Of a stretch of 64,000 nt of DNA, positions 8,274-16,971 are shown in pieces. The stretch is from Isosphaeraceae bacterium (GTDB lineage Bacteria; Planctomycetota; Planctomycetia; Isosphaerales; Isosphaeraceae). The stretch lies in contig JAJPJC010000322.1 in NCBI GenBank assembly GCA_021324445.1, forward strand, positions 32,612 to 96,611, given 5' to 3'. Positions within the stretch are counted from its first letter, which is position 1. The number at the start of each line of letters is the position of its first letter. Both the position numbers and the translations under genes were made by a program. The notes beneath the pieces are model-generated. The model had not been told where the DNA came from. It made no database searches and was given only the letters and a program-made list of their open reading frames with translations.

Positions 8274-9425
8274 TCAGTAGGCGTCGGAGCTGATGACCTC
8301 ACCGCCGGCGCGGCTGCCCAGCGCGGCGTAGGTGGGAATGCTGATACTGGCCTTGAGAAAGCGCACCGAGCCGTCGCCCATGCCGAAATTGGCTCCCCCC
8401 GGATGCATGCTCTTGAAGCCCTTCTCCGCGGCGCCGAAGCGACACCCGAGCACGGGGCCCTGCCACTGAAAGGCGCAATTCGGGGCAGAGGCGGGGACTG
8501 TGTTGGAGTTCCAGTTGATAGGTATGGTCGTCCCCGCGCAGCAACCGTTCTCATTCCAGAAGTTGCTGTCCGCCGACTGAACCGGGAGGACTTCGCCGAT
8601 CATGAGCGTGTTGCTGGTGCCGTCGGTCACGCTGGCGAGCTTGACGAACTGCACCGTCTGGTAGTCGAAGTAGCCGCGCAGACTGCCCCCGCCGACCGCG
8701 AAGTTCGGCGCATCGCCGTAGACGGTGCCCCAGTAGCCGTTCCAGCCGATCCGCGGCGTCCCCGGGGGCAGGTTGGTGCCGGGGTACGTCTCCCAGGGGA
8801 GACAGCCGCCGCAGAGCGGACCGCCGGAGTAGTTGTCCCCGAAGCTGCCGGCGTAGTTGGTGACCGCGATCACGGTCGCGGGCTGCCCGGTGGCCGGGTT
8901 GGTGGGAGGGGTGACGATCCCCGCCCCCTGCCCGGTGGGATTGCTGGTCGTCAGCCACGGCAGCAATCCGCCACCGTTGTTCCCATCGGACGGGCAGAGC
9001 CAGACATTCGCCACCGTGACCCACGCCGTGTACATTTCGCCGGCACCTGGACCATAGCTCCCATAGTCCCGCTGGCCATCCATGCTCACGCTGAAGTTGA
9101 CGGCGTTATAGAGGTTTCCTTGCTCGAGGAACGGCAGCACCAGGGCGCGCCAACTGATCCGGGTCGATCTCATCGCCTGCCCCCAAGAGGAGCCAAGGGG
9201 GGGTTCGACGCCGCCCAGGGGGAACGATCCGAATGCGTCCTGGTAGTTCATCAGGGCCAGGCCGATTTGCTTCATGTTGTTGGTGCACTGGATGCGGCGG
9301 GCCGCCTCGCGCGCCGATTGCACGGCGGGCAACAGCAAGGCGATCAACACGGCGATGATGGCGATCACGACCAGCAGCTCAATCAGGGTAAAGCCGGCCC
9401 GGCCGTTCTGAAATCGCATTCTCAT
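8274..9425 (-). CDS. DUF1559 pilin-like protein with prepilin leader
   Basis: A 383-residue protein of the large planctomycete DUF1559 family. The N-terminus (MRMRFQNGRAG then FTLIELLVVIAIIAVLIA) is a type IV prepilin leader: cleavage and methylation would follow Gly11, leaving a hydrophobic helix for membrane anchoring or pseudopilus assembly. AREAARRIQCTNNMKQIGLA is the usual start of the globular domain. Near the C-terminus HPGGANFGMGDGSVRFL gives the H-X9-DG motif. An in-frame upstream start exists at 9458, but the ATG at 9425 has a GAGAGGG ribosome site 5 nt away and gives the expected leader. Isosphaeraceae usually carry dozens of these genes. Their role, possibly in giant pores or surface filaments, is unproven. 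Confidence 0.92.
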   Translation of the reverse strand: MRMRFQNGRAGFTLIELLVVIAIIAVLIALLLPAVQSAREAARRIQCTNNMKQIGLALMNYQDAFGSFPLGGVEPPLGSSWGQAMRSTRISWRALVLPFLEQGNLYNAVNFSVSMDGQRDYGSYGPGAGEMYTAWVTVANVWLCPSDGNNGGGLLPWLTTSNPTGQGAGIVTPPTNPATGQPATVIAVTNYAGSFGDNYSGGPLCGGCLPWETYPGTNLPPGTPRIGWNGYWGTVYGDAPNFAVGGGSLRGYFDYQTVQFVKLASVTDGTSNTLMIGEVLPVQSADSNFWNENGCCAGTTIPINWNSNTVPASAPNCAFQWQGPVLGCRFGAAEKGFKSMHPGGANFGMGDGSVRFLKASISIPTYAALGSRAGGEVISSDAY

Positions 9426-9573
9426 GGCAACCCTCTCTGAAGTGAGGACGCAAGGCAAGAAAAGGAACGGAGGACACGAATTCGCTGGATGAGGAATCGG
9501 TGGTTCCTGGTCGCCGGAGCCGACCCGATTCGCCGGCGCGACGGCCGCGGTAGTCCAGCAGACGCCGGGCGAC

Positions 9574-10089
9574 TCAATCCTTGAGCTCGAAATCGACGCC
9601 GGTGTTGGACTGCTCCTTGACCTCGACGGCCAACCCCGAGGTCTCGGGCGAGCTGTACCTGGCCGGGATCAGGTTCTTGGCCGTCGCCGCGGCCCGGGCC
9701 GCGACCTTCTGCGGGTAAACCGCCGCCATGGCCTTCTTCTCGGCCTCGGTAGCGGGCCCCCCGCGCAGCTTCTTGATCTTGAGGTCGACCTTCGACGAAT
9801 CGGCCTCTTTGGCGAGGATGCCGACTTTGTATTTCCCGGGGAGGGCACCGTCATCGGGATCGTGAGTGGTCAAGGAATACCGGCCGTCGGTGATCGTCCC
9901 GCCAGCGGCCCGGCCCTTCCCGTCGGCCGGGGCGAAGCTGATCGTCCCTCGTTGCAGCGGCTTGCCGTTGTATGTGACCGTGCCCGAGACCGGATAGCGC
10001 CTGGCCAGCCCACTGCTGTCGCCGCAGCCGACGACGGCCGCCGCGACCGGGACGGCGACCAGGAGAGAAACGACGGTCTTCCCCATCAT
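9574..10089 (-). CDS. Small lipoprotein with carboxypeptidase-regulatory-like domain
   Basis: A 171-residue protein with a lipoprotein signal: hydrophobic residues 5-20, then VVGC, after which the cysteine would be lipidated. The mature part begins with RYPVSGTVTYNGKPLQRGTI, followed by GRYSLTT and PGKYKVGILAKE, the transthyretin-like or carboxypeptidase-regulatory fold seen in many planctomycete lipoproteins. The ATG at 10089 is preferred because GGAGG lies 6 nt upstream; a second ATG follows immediately. It lies 148 bp upstream of, and on the same strand as, the DUF1559 gene. Pairs of this kind are common in the phylum and suggest a shared cell-surface role. Substrate and partner are unknown. 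Confidence 0.82.
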   Translation of the reverse strand: MMGKTVVSLLVAVPVAAAVVGCGDSSGLARRYPVSGTVTYNGKPLQRGTISFAPADGKGRAAGGTITDGRYSLTTHDPDDGALPGKYKVGILAKEADSSKVDLKIKKLRGGPATEAEKKAMAAVYPQKVAARAAATAKNLIPARYSSPETSGLAVEVKEQSNTGVDFELKD

Positions 10090-10405
10090 GACCTTCCTCC
10101 ACTCCGAGGGCTCTCGGCCGAGCGGTCCAGTCCGGAGCACTCCAGCTCCCAACCGCCTGGTCCGCGCGATGCCGGATAAGTTACCAATCCTTCATCTGAT
10201 GATTCACTGATCAGTCTCGGTCCGGGAAACCCGCCTCGATTCCCCACTGGCGGCATCTTCGCTGCTGACGACCGGCGCTCGAGGACTGGCTGGCTGGCTC
10301 GTCTCCGTGGGCCATGATCAGCCCAGGATGGAACATAGCCGATCCGGCGAGAACCCGCAAGGAAAGATTGATGCTAGTTTTTTCACCACCCGACGTATCA
10401 AGAAG

Positions 10406-11374
10406 CTAACACGACGAGCCGGCATGGGCCTGCGCGCTGGATCGGGGACGACCCAGGATCGCCTGAACGATGGCGACGAACTCGCGCGACGCCTCGGAGT
10501 GGATGGCGCCTTTGCGCCGGATGGCGTAGACCGTGAGCCGTCCCAGGTCATCGGCCATGGACCGCTCGTGGAGCTCCTGGTCGGGTTGATGCAGGGGCGA
10601 GGTGGCGATCAATCCGATGCCGTAGCCCATGGCGACGTAGCGGCGGATCACGGCCGGGGATTGAGCCCCGACGCGTCGGGGCTGCGTCTGGAACAATCCC
10701 AGGCGCTCCAGCGTCCGGGCCAGATCCTTATTGGCGAAGGAGGTCGGGGAGTTGACCAGGGGGAAGGCCGCCAGGTCGCCGACTGCGACGCGCCGCTTTC
10801 GGGCCAGCGGGTGATCCCGGGGAGTGACCAGCAGGACATCGAGCTGGTAGCACGGCTCGAAGTGCAACCAGGGGTTGTCCGGATCCGCCGCGATGGCGGC
10901 CAGACCCAGGTCCGCCTGCATCGAGGCGACCACGGCTTCCACGTGGTCGGCCCTCATCTCGTTGAGGATCAGCCGGATGTGGGGGAAGCGCCGCTCACAC
11001 TCGACCACGCAGGGGGGCAGGTCTTCGATCAGCAGGCGTGACGACGAGGCCACGCTGAGATGCAACTCGCGCGGACTGCGGCTGGATTGCAGGACCTGCT
11101 TGATCGAGCCGATCCCGGTGACCAGCGGACTGGCGATCTCCGCCAGCGAGCGACCGGCCTCGGTGGCTTGACAACCCCGGGTGTGGGGCTCGACCAGTTG
11201 CACCCCGAGATGATGCTCCAGTGCATGCACCTGCTTCCACACGGTCGGCCGCGCCAGGCCCAGGGAGTCGGCCGCCGCCGTCAGGCTTCCCAGCCGGACC
11301 GTCTCGCAGAAGCTTCGCAACTGCTGGAGCGTGATCTCCTTGTACGCCCGCCCGGGGCGACGGGGCATCAGCAT
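10406..11374 (-). CDS. LysR-type transcriptional regulator
   Basis: A 322-residue protein with the two LysR domains. The winged helix-turn-helix spans about residues 13-75 (ITLQQLRSFCETVRLGSLTAAADSLGLARPTVWKQVHALE...). The effector-binding domain follows, with the family-typical SVASSSRLLIEDLPPCV, DLGLAAIAADPDN, LLVTPRDHPLARK and YVAMGYGIGLIA blocks, the last resembling the loop common in CysB and Cbl-type members. The ATG at 11374 is used; another ATG lies two codons further in. It is not clearly divergent from a metabolic operon, so its target cannot be inferred: the lipoprotein gene follows on the same strand after 316 bp, and the upstream 678 bp hold no confident gene. Confidence 0.92.
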   Translation of the reverse strand: MLMPRRPGRAYKEITLQQLRSFCETVRLGSLTAAADSLGLARPTVWKQVHALEHHLGVQLVEPHTRGCQATEAGRSLAEIASPLVTGIGSIKQVLQSSRSPRELHLSVASSSRLLIEDLPPCVVECERRFPHIRLILNEMRADHVEAVVASMQADLGLAAIAADPDNPWLHFEPCYQLDVLLVTPRDHPLARKRRVAVGDLAAFPLVNSPTSFANKDLARTLERLGLFQTQPRRVGAQSPAVIRRYVAMGYGIGLIATSPLHQPDQELHERSMADDLGRLTVYAIRRKGAIHSEASREFVAIVQAILGRPRSSAQAHAGSSC

Positions 11375-12052
11375 GGGTGATTCCTCACAGCCATCTCCCC
11401 AATCGAGCTGGTGCCGTCCTCGCTTGCCGGACAGGTTGCCTCGGCTGGCACTCCGAGCCTACCAGGAATTCGCCTGGAACTCGACGACCTTGTCCGGTTG
11501 CGAGGGGATGGACACGTCCTCGGTGGTTCGTTGCCAGGCAACCGGGGGTGCTCATGGGAGGTCAACGCGATCGACGCGGAGATCATCTGGGATGTGGACG
11601 ACGACCCCGGTGGGAACGCGCGACACCTTGCGGAGCAGGTTGTGACGGTCGAGGAGGTCGAGGAAGTGCACCGCGACCCGGAGACCCGGACGGGGAACCG
11701 CCGGCGATCCGGCCGCCCACAAGCCTTCGGCGGGGCGGATCCCAAGGGGGTTGACATCACGACCGAGCGGGAGGTCAAGCGAGCGGGAGGAGGCCGCGGA
11801 TTCGAGGATGGCTACCAGGAGCGGGTTCTTTGCCTGGGAATCCCAGAAATCGGGTGCCGATCTCAACGAGGCGTTCAATCAACTCCCGCACGATCACGGA
11901 GTCCTGGGCAGCCTCCCCCTGCTGATCGTCTGGACCATGGACCGGATCGAGATCCGGACCCATTTCACGGGGTTCCTCGATGGGACCGAGATGGACCCCG
12001 CGATCTTCGGGACCCTGTTCGAGCGCGTCAGGGACCCGGCCGCGTGCCGAGT
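11375..12052. other. 678 bp without a confident gene; possible decayed minus-strand gene
   Basis: No frame is open across this stretch with recognisable content. On the minus strand, short coding-looking pieces occur in different frames, for example FLDLLDRHNLLRKVSRVPTG followed by VVVHIPDDLRVD near 11560-11680, and TTEDVSIPSQPDKVVEFQAN near 11470-11530. This would fit an old gene broken by several frameshifts, but I do not recognise the family and no promoter or RNA is evident. Confidence 0.35.
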
Positions 12053-12673
12053 TCATGACGCCACGGAAGCCTGGCCGCGGACTCTCGAGCGTGAGCGGAG
12101 GGCTGCCCATCCGGCAAGGATCCCCATGATGGCCAGCGGGTTCGGCTCCGGGACCGCGGCGGAGGTGACTTCCGCCGTCAGGGATGTGATCCCGCCATTG
12201 AGCCCGCTGGGGGAAATGGACTGCGGCCCCAGGTCGAAAGCGCTGATCGGAAAGGGGAGGGTGCCCGGGCCGGTGGACTGGACCGATGTGAGCGTTGCCA
12301 CGGCGGTCGAGGACGTCGAACCCATCATCGCGCCGTTGATCACGCCCTGGAGATTCAGGCTGGAAGACTCCAGATCCGAGGAGCCTTGGGGCTGGAAGGT
12401 GACCGTGATGTCGAAGGGGAGTTGGTTGTACGTCATGCCGAGCCCATTGGGGATCGGTTGCGCGGCGATGCTGCCCAGGGAGAGGGTCCCCGGCGCCAGG
12501 AGTGTGCCACTCGTCGGATTGTAGCTGAGATAGGTGTCCGAACTTCCGCTCTGAGTTCCGATCCAGCCAGCGGTCGTGTAGGTGATCGGAGCTGCCCTGC
12601 CTGTGGTTTCAAGGGTCAGGGCGAGGACAGGAGTCGCCAGGAGGGGGAGCCAGCTCGCCAACGATCGCCGCAT
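12053..12673 (-). CDS. PEP-CTERM sorting-domain protein
   Basis: A 206-residue secreted protein. Residues 1-27 form a signal peptide (MRRSLASWLPLLATPVLALT then a small-residue cleavage region). The middle is rich in serine, threonine and glycine, with few charges and no recognised catalytic domain. The C-terminus is a PEP-CTERM signal: VPEP, a hydrophobic helix (PLAIMGILAGWAAL) and an arginine cluster (RSRSRVRG). In this family exosortase/EpsH enzymes recognise the signal and link the protein to the exopolysaccharide or surface; the exosortase is not in this window. The frame extends upstream, but the ATG at 12673 gives a proper signal peptide and has a GGAAGGA site about 10 nt upstream. The protein stands alone with no operon partner. 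Confidence 0.82.
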   Translation of the reverse strand: MRRSLASWLPLLATPVLALTLETTGRAAPITYTTAGWIGTQSGSSDTYLSYNPTSGTLLAPGTLSLGSIAAQPIPNGLGMTYNQLPFDITVTFQPQGSSDLESSSLNLQGVINGAMMGSTSSTAVATLTSVQSTGPGTLPFPISAFDLGPQSISPSGLNGGITSLTAEVTSAAVPEPNPLAIMGILAGWAALRSRSRVRGQASVAS

Positions 12674-13486
12674 GCCGCAATGTCCTTCCTTGAACACGGG
12701 TCGTGCCATGGGATGCCTGTGAGACCGACTGCGCGGCGTATTGTGTGGTGAAGCGGATTCTTGAGCAAGCTCAATTGGCAAGAAAATATGGGACTCCCTG
12801 GGTCGCGCGCCGGGCAGGCCCACTGAACCCCACCGGGGCTCCAGCATGGGGCCAGGAGGTGGAACCCCGGTGGACCGCGAGCACGGCGGAGCGATCGGCA
12901 CGCCCGGGAGGTCCCCGCGGCTCCGGAGGCCGGCACTGAGTCCCAGGCCGCGCGGTCTTTGAACTCCCGACCCCGCGCTATAAGATGAAACCAGACGACC
13001 GGCACGGCTGTCCTTCCGGGGATGTGATGCGCGCATGGATCCAACGAATCCTGCGCCTCCCGCCACGCGGATCAAGGCTCCCTTGCTCCCGGATTGGCAC
13101 AGGGCGCGCAGACCTCCGAGCTCACGCGAGCTCGATGGTGGCTACCCAGTCGGAGGCACTCGGGTCCGATTGGCCCCCGTGGTCAGGGGGTGCCAGCGGG
13201 GCGGTACCGCCGAGGAGATTCCGCGGAATCCTCCGTCTCTGGAATGAGCGGATGTCTCTTCCACCCTGGCGTACTCTCTCGAGAATCGCGATACCGTGGA
13301 TGCGTACCAGGAGTCAAAACGGCGGGAGGCCGGACAAGCGCAGCGCGAGCGGGAAGCGCGATTCCCCTCGGCCGGAGTCCGCGAGCAGCTCCTGGCACGA
13401 CGGGATGCCCACACATGACTCCTGGTGTTCGATTCGACCTCGAAGGGAACCGGGAAGGCCGGGTCCGGCATTCCCCGCTCGAAGTC
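12674..13486. other. 813 bp intergenic, no gene recognised
   Basis: This stretch separates the PEP-CTERM gene from cobA-hemD and should hold both divergent promoters. The frame of cobA-hemD is open upstream to 13094, but the extra residues are arginine- and serine-rich and lack family content. The other frames give only low-complexity products. I see no RNA gene, cobalamin riboswitch or clear inverted repeat here. Confidence 0.6.
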
Positions 13487-15112
13487 ATGACCGCTCCCGG
13501 GCGAGTCTACCTGGTTGGCGCCGGTCCGGGTGATCCCGGGCTCCTGACCCGTCGCGGTGAAGCCGTGCTTTCCCGGGCGGACGTGGTCGTGTACGACCAT
13601 CTGGCCAGCGGCCGCTTGCTGGACCTCGCGCCACGGGAGGCGCTCCGCATCTGCGCGGGCAAGTCGGTCGGTCACTGCACGATGACCCAGGACGAGATCC
13701 ATCAGGTCTTGATCGACCAGGCTCGGGCTGGTCGGTCGGTGGTCCGGCTCAAGGGAGGCGATCCGCTGGTCTTTGGGCGCGGGGCCGAGGAGGCCGCGTG
13801 CCTGCACGCCGCGGGGATCTCCTTTGAGATCGTCCCCGGCGTGACCGCCGGGGTCGGCGTGACGGCCGCCGCGGGCATCCCGGTGACGCATCGCGCGGCG
13901 GCCTCGGCCGTGGCCTATGTGACCGGCCACAGTGATCCCGAATCCGAATCGGAAGGGGACCGGCTCGACTGGGCGGCCCTGGCGCGGTTCCCCGGTACGC
14001 TGGTGGTCTACATGGGGGTCACTCACCTGGCGGCGATCTGCCGCACCTTGATCCGCCACGGCAAACCGGACGCGACGCCGGCCGCGCTCATCGAGTCGGG
14101 GACCCTGGCCGCGCAGCGGACCCACGTCGCGACCCTGGCCAGGCTCCCCGACGTGGCCCGCCAGGCTCAGGTCAAACCCCCGGCCCTGCTCGTCATCGGC
14201 GCAGTCGTCGGGCTGCGCGGCCCGCTGGCCTGGTATGAACGGCTGCCGCTCTTCGGCCAGCGGGTCGTCGTCACGCGACCGGCCGGCGAGGCGGAGCGCG
14301 GCGCCGCGGTGCTCGAAGCCCTGGGCGCCGAGGCGATCCTGGCGCCGACGGTGGAAGTCCGCCGGCTCACGAACCCCGCTCCGCTGGACGCGGCCATCGA
14401 CCGGCTGGGGGAGTTCGACTGGCTGGTCTTCACGTCCTCCCACGGAGTCCGCTTCTTCTTCCAGCGGTTGGAAGAACGGGGCCGGGACGTGCGCGCCGTC
14501 GGTCACCTCCGCCTGGCGGCGATCGGGCCGACGACGGCCGCGGCCCTGGCGGAGTTCCATCTCCGGGCGGATCTGGTCCCCAACGCCTATCGCTCCGAGG
14601 CCCTCGCCGAGGCACTCGGTCCTCAGGCGAGCGGACAGAAGGTCTTACTGGCCCGTGCCGACCGGGGACGGACCCTGTTGAAGGACGAACTGGAGCACCT
14701 GGCCGACGTCCATCAGGTGGCCGTCTACCACAACGCCGACGTGGCGGCGCTCCCCGACCCGGTGACGGCACGAATCCTCGACGGCAGCGTCGACTGGATC
14801 ACCTTGACGAGCTCGGCCATCGCCACCCGGCTCCATGCGCTGCTGCCGGCGGCCGCCCGCCGTCGCATCGGGCAGGACATCCGGATCGCCAGTCTCAGCC
14901 CGGTCACGTCGCAGACCGCCACCAGCCTGGGCTGGCCTGTGGCCGTGGAAGCCCCGGAATCCACCTGGGAGGGCCTGGTCCAGGCACTCGCGGAACAGGT
15001 CGTCTCCCAACGGTCGCGGACCAGGCAACCGGGGCCCGGCCCGGCCGCTCCCGGCTCAACCGCGGCGATCGATCCGGTTGGCCATCCGTTTCTGGACGGC
15101 CGTTCAGCGTAA
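13487..15112 (+). CDS. cobA-hemD: Fused uroporphyrinogen-III C-methyltransferase and uroporphyrinogen-III synthase
   Basis: A 541-residue bifunctional enzyme for the start of siroheme and cobalamin synthesis. Residues 1-245 are the SAM-dependent methyltransferase: GAGPGDPGLLT (11-21), VVYDHLAS, the SAM-site block VVRLKGGDPLVFGRG (85-99) and a later VVYMGV. Residues 265-520 are a HemD-like synthase (GQRVVVTRPAGEAERGAAVL, DWLVFTSSHGVRFFF, ITLTSSAIATRLHAL), which closes hydroxymethylbilane to uroporphyrinogen III. One polypeptide therefore makes and methylates the macrocycle. No CysG-type dehydrogenase/ferrochelatase part is present. The ATG at 13487 is chosen because the methyltransferase begins immediately after it. 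Its stop overlaps the stop of the convergent small membrane-protein gene by 9 bp. No other heme genes lie nearby. Confidence 0.92.
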   Translation: MTAPGRVYLVGAGPGDPGLLTRRGEAVLSRADVVVYDHLASGRLLDLAPREALRICAGKSVGHCTMTQDEIHQVLIDQARAGRSVVRLKGGDPLVFGRGAEEAACLHAAGISFEIVPGVTAGVGVTAAAGIPVTHRAAASAVAYVTGHSDPESESEGDRLDWAALARFPGTLVVYMGVTHLAAICRTLIRHGKPDATPAALIESGTLAAQRTHVATLARLPDVARQAQVKPPALLVIGAVVGLRGPLAWYERLPLFGQRVVVTRPAGEAERGAAVLEALGAEAILAPTVEVRRLTNPAPLDAAIDRLGEFDWLVFTSSHGVRFFFQRLEERGRDVRAVGHLRLAAIGPTTAAALAEFHLRADLVPNAYRSEALAEALGPQASGQKVLLARADRGRTLLKDELEHLADVHQVAVYHNADVAALPDPVTARILDGSVDWITLTSSAIATRLHALLPAAARRRIGQDIRIASLSPVTSQTATSLGWPVAVEAPESTWEGLVQALAEQVVSQRSRTRQPGPGPAAPGSTAAIDPVGHPFLDGRSA

Positions 15113-15286
15113 TTCCAGCGCGGTCTCGATGCCTTGCCAGAGCAGGAACGCCGCTCCCAGGATGAAGAGGACGTCCATGGGGATCAGGCGACCGAAGATC
15201 CCGGCGGCCAGGTCCAGCGCGAAAACCAGAAGGACCAGTCCGGCAACACCGATCGCCGAATAGGTAATCACCTTGTCGAGCTCCAT
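15104..15286 (-). CDS. Small two-helix membrane protein
   Basis: A 60-residue protein with two hydrophobic helices (about residues 9-29 and 37-53) joined by a short loop with FGRLIPMDVLFIL, and a polar C-terminus. Short proteins with this look are often annotated as hypothetical in planctomycetes. The ATG at 15286 (MELDKVITYS) is preferred over the in-frame ATG at 15313, which would add nine polar residues. The gene converges with cobA-hemD and the stop codons overlap. No function can be inferred. Confidence 0.65.
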   Translation of the reverse strand: MELDKVITYSAIGVAGLVLLVFALDLAAGIFGRLIPMDVLFILGAAFLLWQGIETALELR

Positions 15287-15434
15287 GTCGGAACGCTCCG
15301 CTGAATGTGACAAAGGATCTCACCAGATCAATTTACCACATCTCAGCCCGCGGAGAAGGTCGTCGCCGGCGCGGGATCCCCGGGGTTCTCAAGCGAGGGT
15401 GCGGACCCACCCGCGCAACGGAATGGCGCTCCGA

Positions 15435-15905
15435 TCAACCCGGCCGGATCGGGATGGTCCGCGGTTTGGCCGCACTCCGCTTGGGGAGGCGGACCGTCAG
15501 CACGCCCTGGCTGGCATCGGCCGCCGCCTGGTCGAAGTCGACCTCGCTGGAGAGCGTGATCTGGCGATGGAACGCGCCGAAGAGTCGCTCCCGGCCCTGG
15601 AGCAGCGGTTCCGGCAGGTTGCCGGGCTCCTTGACACCGCGGAGGGTCAACAGGTTGCCGGTGACCGCCAGGTCGATCGTCGCCGGGTCGACCCCGGGCA
15701 CCTCGGCGACGATGAGGACTTCCTCGGGGGTCTCGTAGACGTCGATCGGCGGGCTCCACGCCGCGGCATCGAGGTCGGTCGGGGGCGACTCGCCGCCGCC
15801 GAACCGCGCCGGCTGAAGATACTCTTCCAGCAGGCGATTCAATTCGTGCTGGAGGAGATGGAACGCGCTGGTGGCGTCACGACGCCAGTGACTCGAGCGA
15901 GGCAT
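15435..15905 (-). CDS. Hsp20/alpha-crystallin small heat shock protein (third in row)
   Basis: A 156-residue small heat shock protein, an ATP-independent holdase that binds unfolding proteins in the cytoplasm. The alpha-crystallin domain spans about residues 50-145: PIDVYETPEEVLIVAEVPGV, then LTLRGVKEP, and the closing GVLTVRLPKRSAAKPRTIPI, where GVLTVRLPK is the family signature near the last beta strands. The C-terminal IPI is the I-X-I oligomerisation motif. An N-terminal arm of about 45 residues contains SAFHLLQHELNRLLEEYL. It lies 79 bp downstream of the second Hsp20 gene on the same strand, so the three are probably one transcript. No CIRCE or other heat-shock operator is visible. Confidence 0.92.
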   Translation of the reverse strand: MPRSSHWRRDATSAFHLLQHELNRLLEEYLQPARFGGGESPPTDLDAAAWSPPIDVYETPEEVLIVAEVPGVDPATIDLAVTGNLLTLRGVKEPGNLPEPLLQGRERLFGAFHRQITLSSEVDFDQAAADASQGVLTVRLPKRSAAKPRTIPIRPG

Positions 15906-15984
15906 GGGATGGCTCCATGATCATGCCGAGGACCAAGACCAATTCCGTCGACCCCGAAAGCGTGCGCCGGCCGCGTGCGCTGAC

Positions 15985-16410
15985 TCACGACTTGATCTCG
16001 ATGCGGCGCGTGCGGGCGCGGTCGGACTTGGGGAGGAACAGCCGGAGTACGCCGTTGGTCAGCTCGGCCGTGATCCCGTCCCGATCCACTTCATCGCTGA
16101 GGATGAAGGAGCGTTGATAGTCCCCCAGGCGGAACTCCTCGTGGAGCAGCCGAGCCCCCTCCGGGACCGGGGGGTCGATCCTGGCGTAGAGGCTCAGCAC
16201 GTTGTCCTCCAACTGGACATCCAGGTCGCGTTCGGTGGCACCGGGCAAGTCCGCCTCCAGCGTCAGGCCCTCCGGGCCGTCGTGGATGTCGATCGGCGGC
16301 GTAAACGTCTCACGGATCGTCGGGACGGTCTCGGCCGCGGCGTTGGGAACGCCCGACTCGACCCGCTCCGACCCGATCCGCACCCGAATCCGCGTATTCT
16401 CCCCGCTCAT
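15985..16410 (-). CDS. Hsp20/alpha-crystallin small heat shock protein (second in row)
   Basis: A 141-residue protein with the alpha-crystallin domain over residues 38-135: PIDIHDGPEGLTLEADLPGA, VLSLYARIDP, FRLGDYQRSFILSDEVDRDG and GVLRLFLPKSDRARTRRIEI. The C-terminal IEI is an I-X-I motif. The N-terminal arm is short and polar (ENTRIRVRIGSERVESG), unlike the aromatic-rich arms of the other two copies, so oligomer size and client binding may differ. It lies between two other Hsp20 genes with gaps of 79 and 114 bp, all on the same strand. Sequence identity among the three is low outside the domain core, so this is an old duplication or an assembly of different subfamilies. Confidence 0.9.
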   Translation of the reverse strand: MSGENTRIRVRIGSERVESGVPNAAAETVPTIRETFTPPIDIHDGPEGLTLEADLPGATERDLDVQLEDNVLSLYARIDPPVPEGARLLHEEFRLGDYQRSFILSDEVDRDGITAELTNGVLRLFLPKSDRARTRRIEIKS

Positions 16411-16524
16411 GGTGCTCGCGACTGCCGCGCTCCGCTTGGTCGTTTCGTTCGGTTCCCCTCATCGACCTCGCCCCAGCAGCAAGGTCGGCCCGCGCCCTCC
16501 CGAGCCGCCCCGGCGGGCGAGGTC

Positions 16525-16971
16525 TCAGCACGCGCCGCCGGAGGTCACGGCGATCTGGCGCGGCTTGGCACTCTCGGCCTTGGGTAAGTTCACCGTCAAG
16601 ACCCCGTGGGCGAAGGAGGCCGAGACCTGGCCGCTGTCGACCCGGTCCGGAAGCGTCACCGTGCGCGACCACCGCCCCATCGGTCGCTCCTGCCGTCGAT
16701 AGCTGTCCTCTTTCACCGCTTCACTTCGCTTCCGCTCGCCACGGAGCGTCAGAGTCTCGCCCGTGATCGTCAAGTCCAGATCACCAGGCGCGATCCCGGG
16801 GAGCTGCGCCGCGAGGACATACCGATCGCCGGCATCGTAGAGATTCAGCGGGGGATACGGATAGACCCGCCGGGCCGTCGGAAACGGATCGAGCGATTCG
16901 AAGAGGCGGCCAACCTCCCGCTGCAATTCGCGAAACGGGTCCCAACGTCGCTGCCAGTGCAGACCACTCAT
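16525..16971 (-). CDS. Hsp20/alpha-crystallin small heat shock protein (first in row)
   Basis: A 148-residue Hsp20 of the class-A-like bacterial type. The N-terminus WDPFRELQREVGRLFESL is the classical opening for these proteins, followed by NLYDAGDRYVLAAQLPGIAP, LTLRGERK, YRRQERPMGRWSRTVTLPD and GVLTVNLPKAESAKPRQIAV. The C-terminal IAV matches I-X-V. The upstream frame is open to 17019, but the ATG at 16971 has a GGAGGAG site 5 nt upstream and gives the usual N-terminus. It is the promoter-proximal gene of the row of three. It probably acts as a cytoplasmic holdase under heat or desiccation stress. Confidence 0.92.
   Translation of the reverse strand: MSGLHWQRRWDPFRELQREVGRLFESLDPFPTARRVYPYPPLNLYDAGDRYVLAAQLPGIAPGDLDLTITGETLTLRGERKRSEAVKEDSYRRQERPMGRWSRTVTLPDRVDSGQVSASFAHGVLTVNLPKAESAKPRQIAVTSGGAC

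Noticed and set aside
13094..13486. An N-terminal extension of CobA-HemD
   Set aside because: The frame is open, but the extra 131 residues are low-complexity and the methyltransferase fold begins directly after the ATG at 13487.
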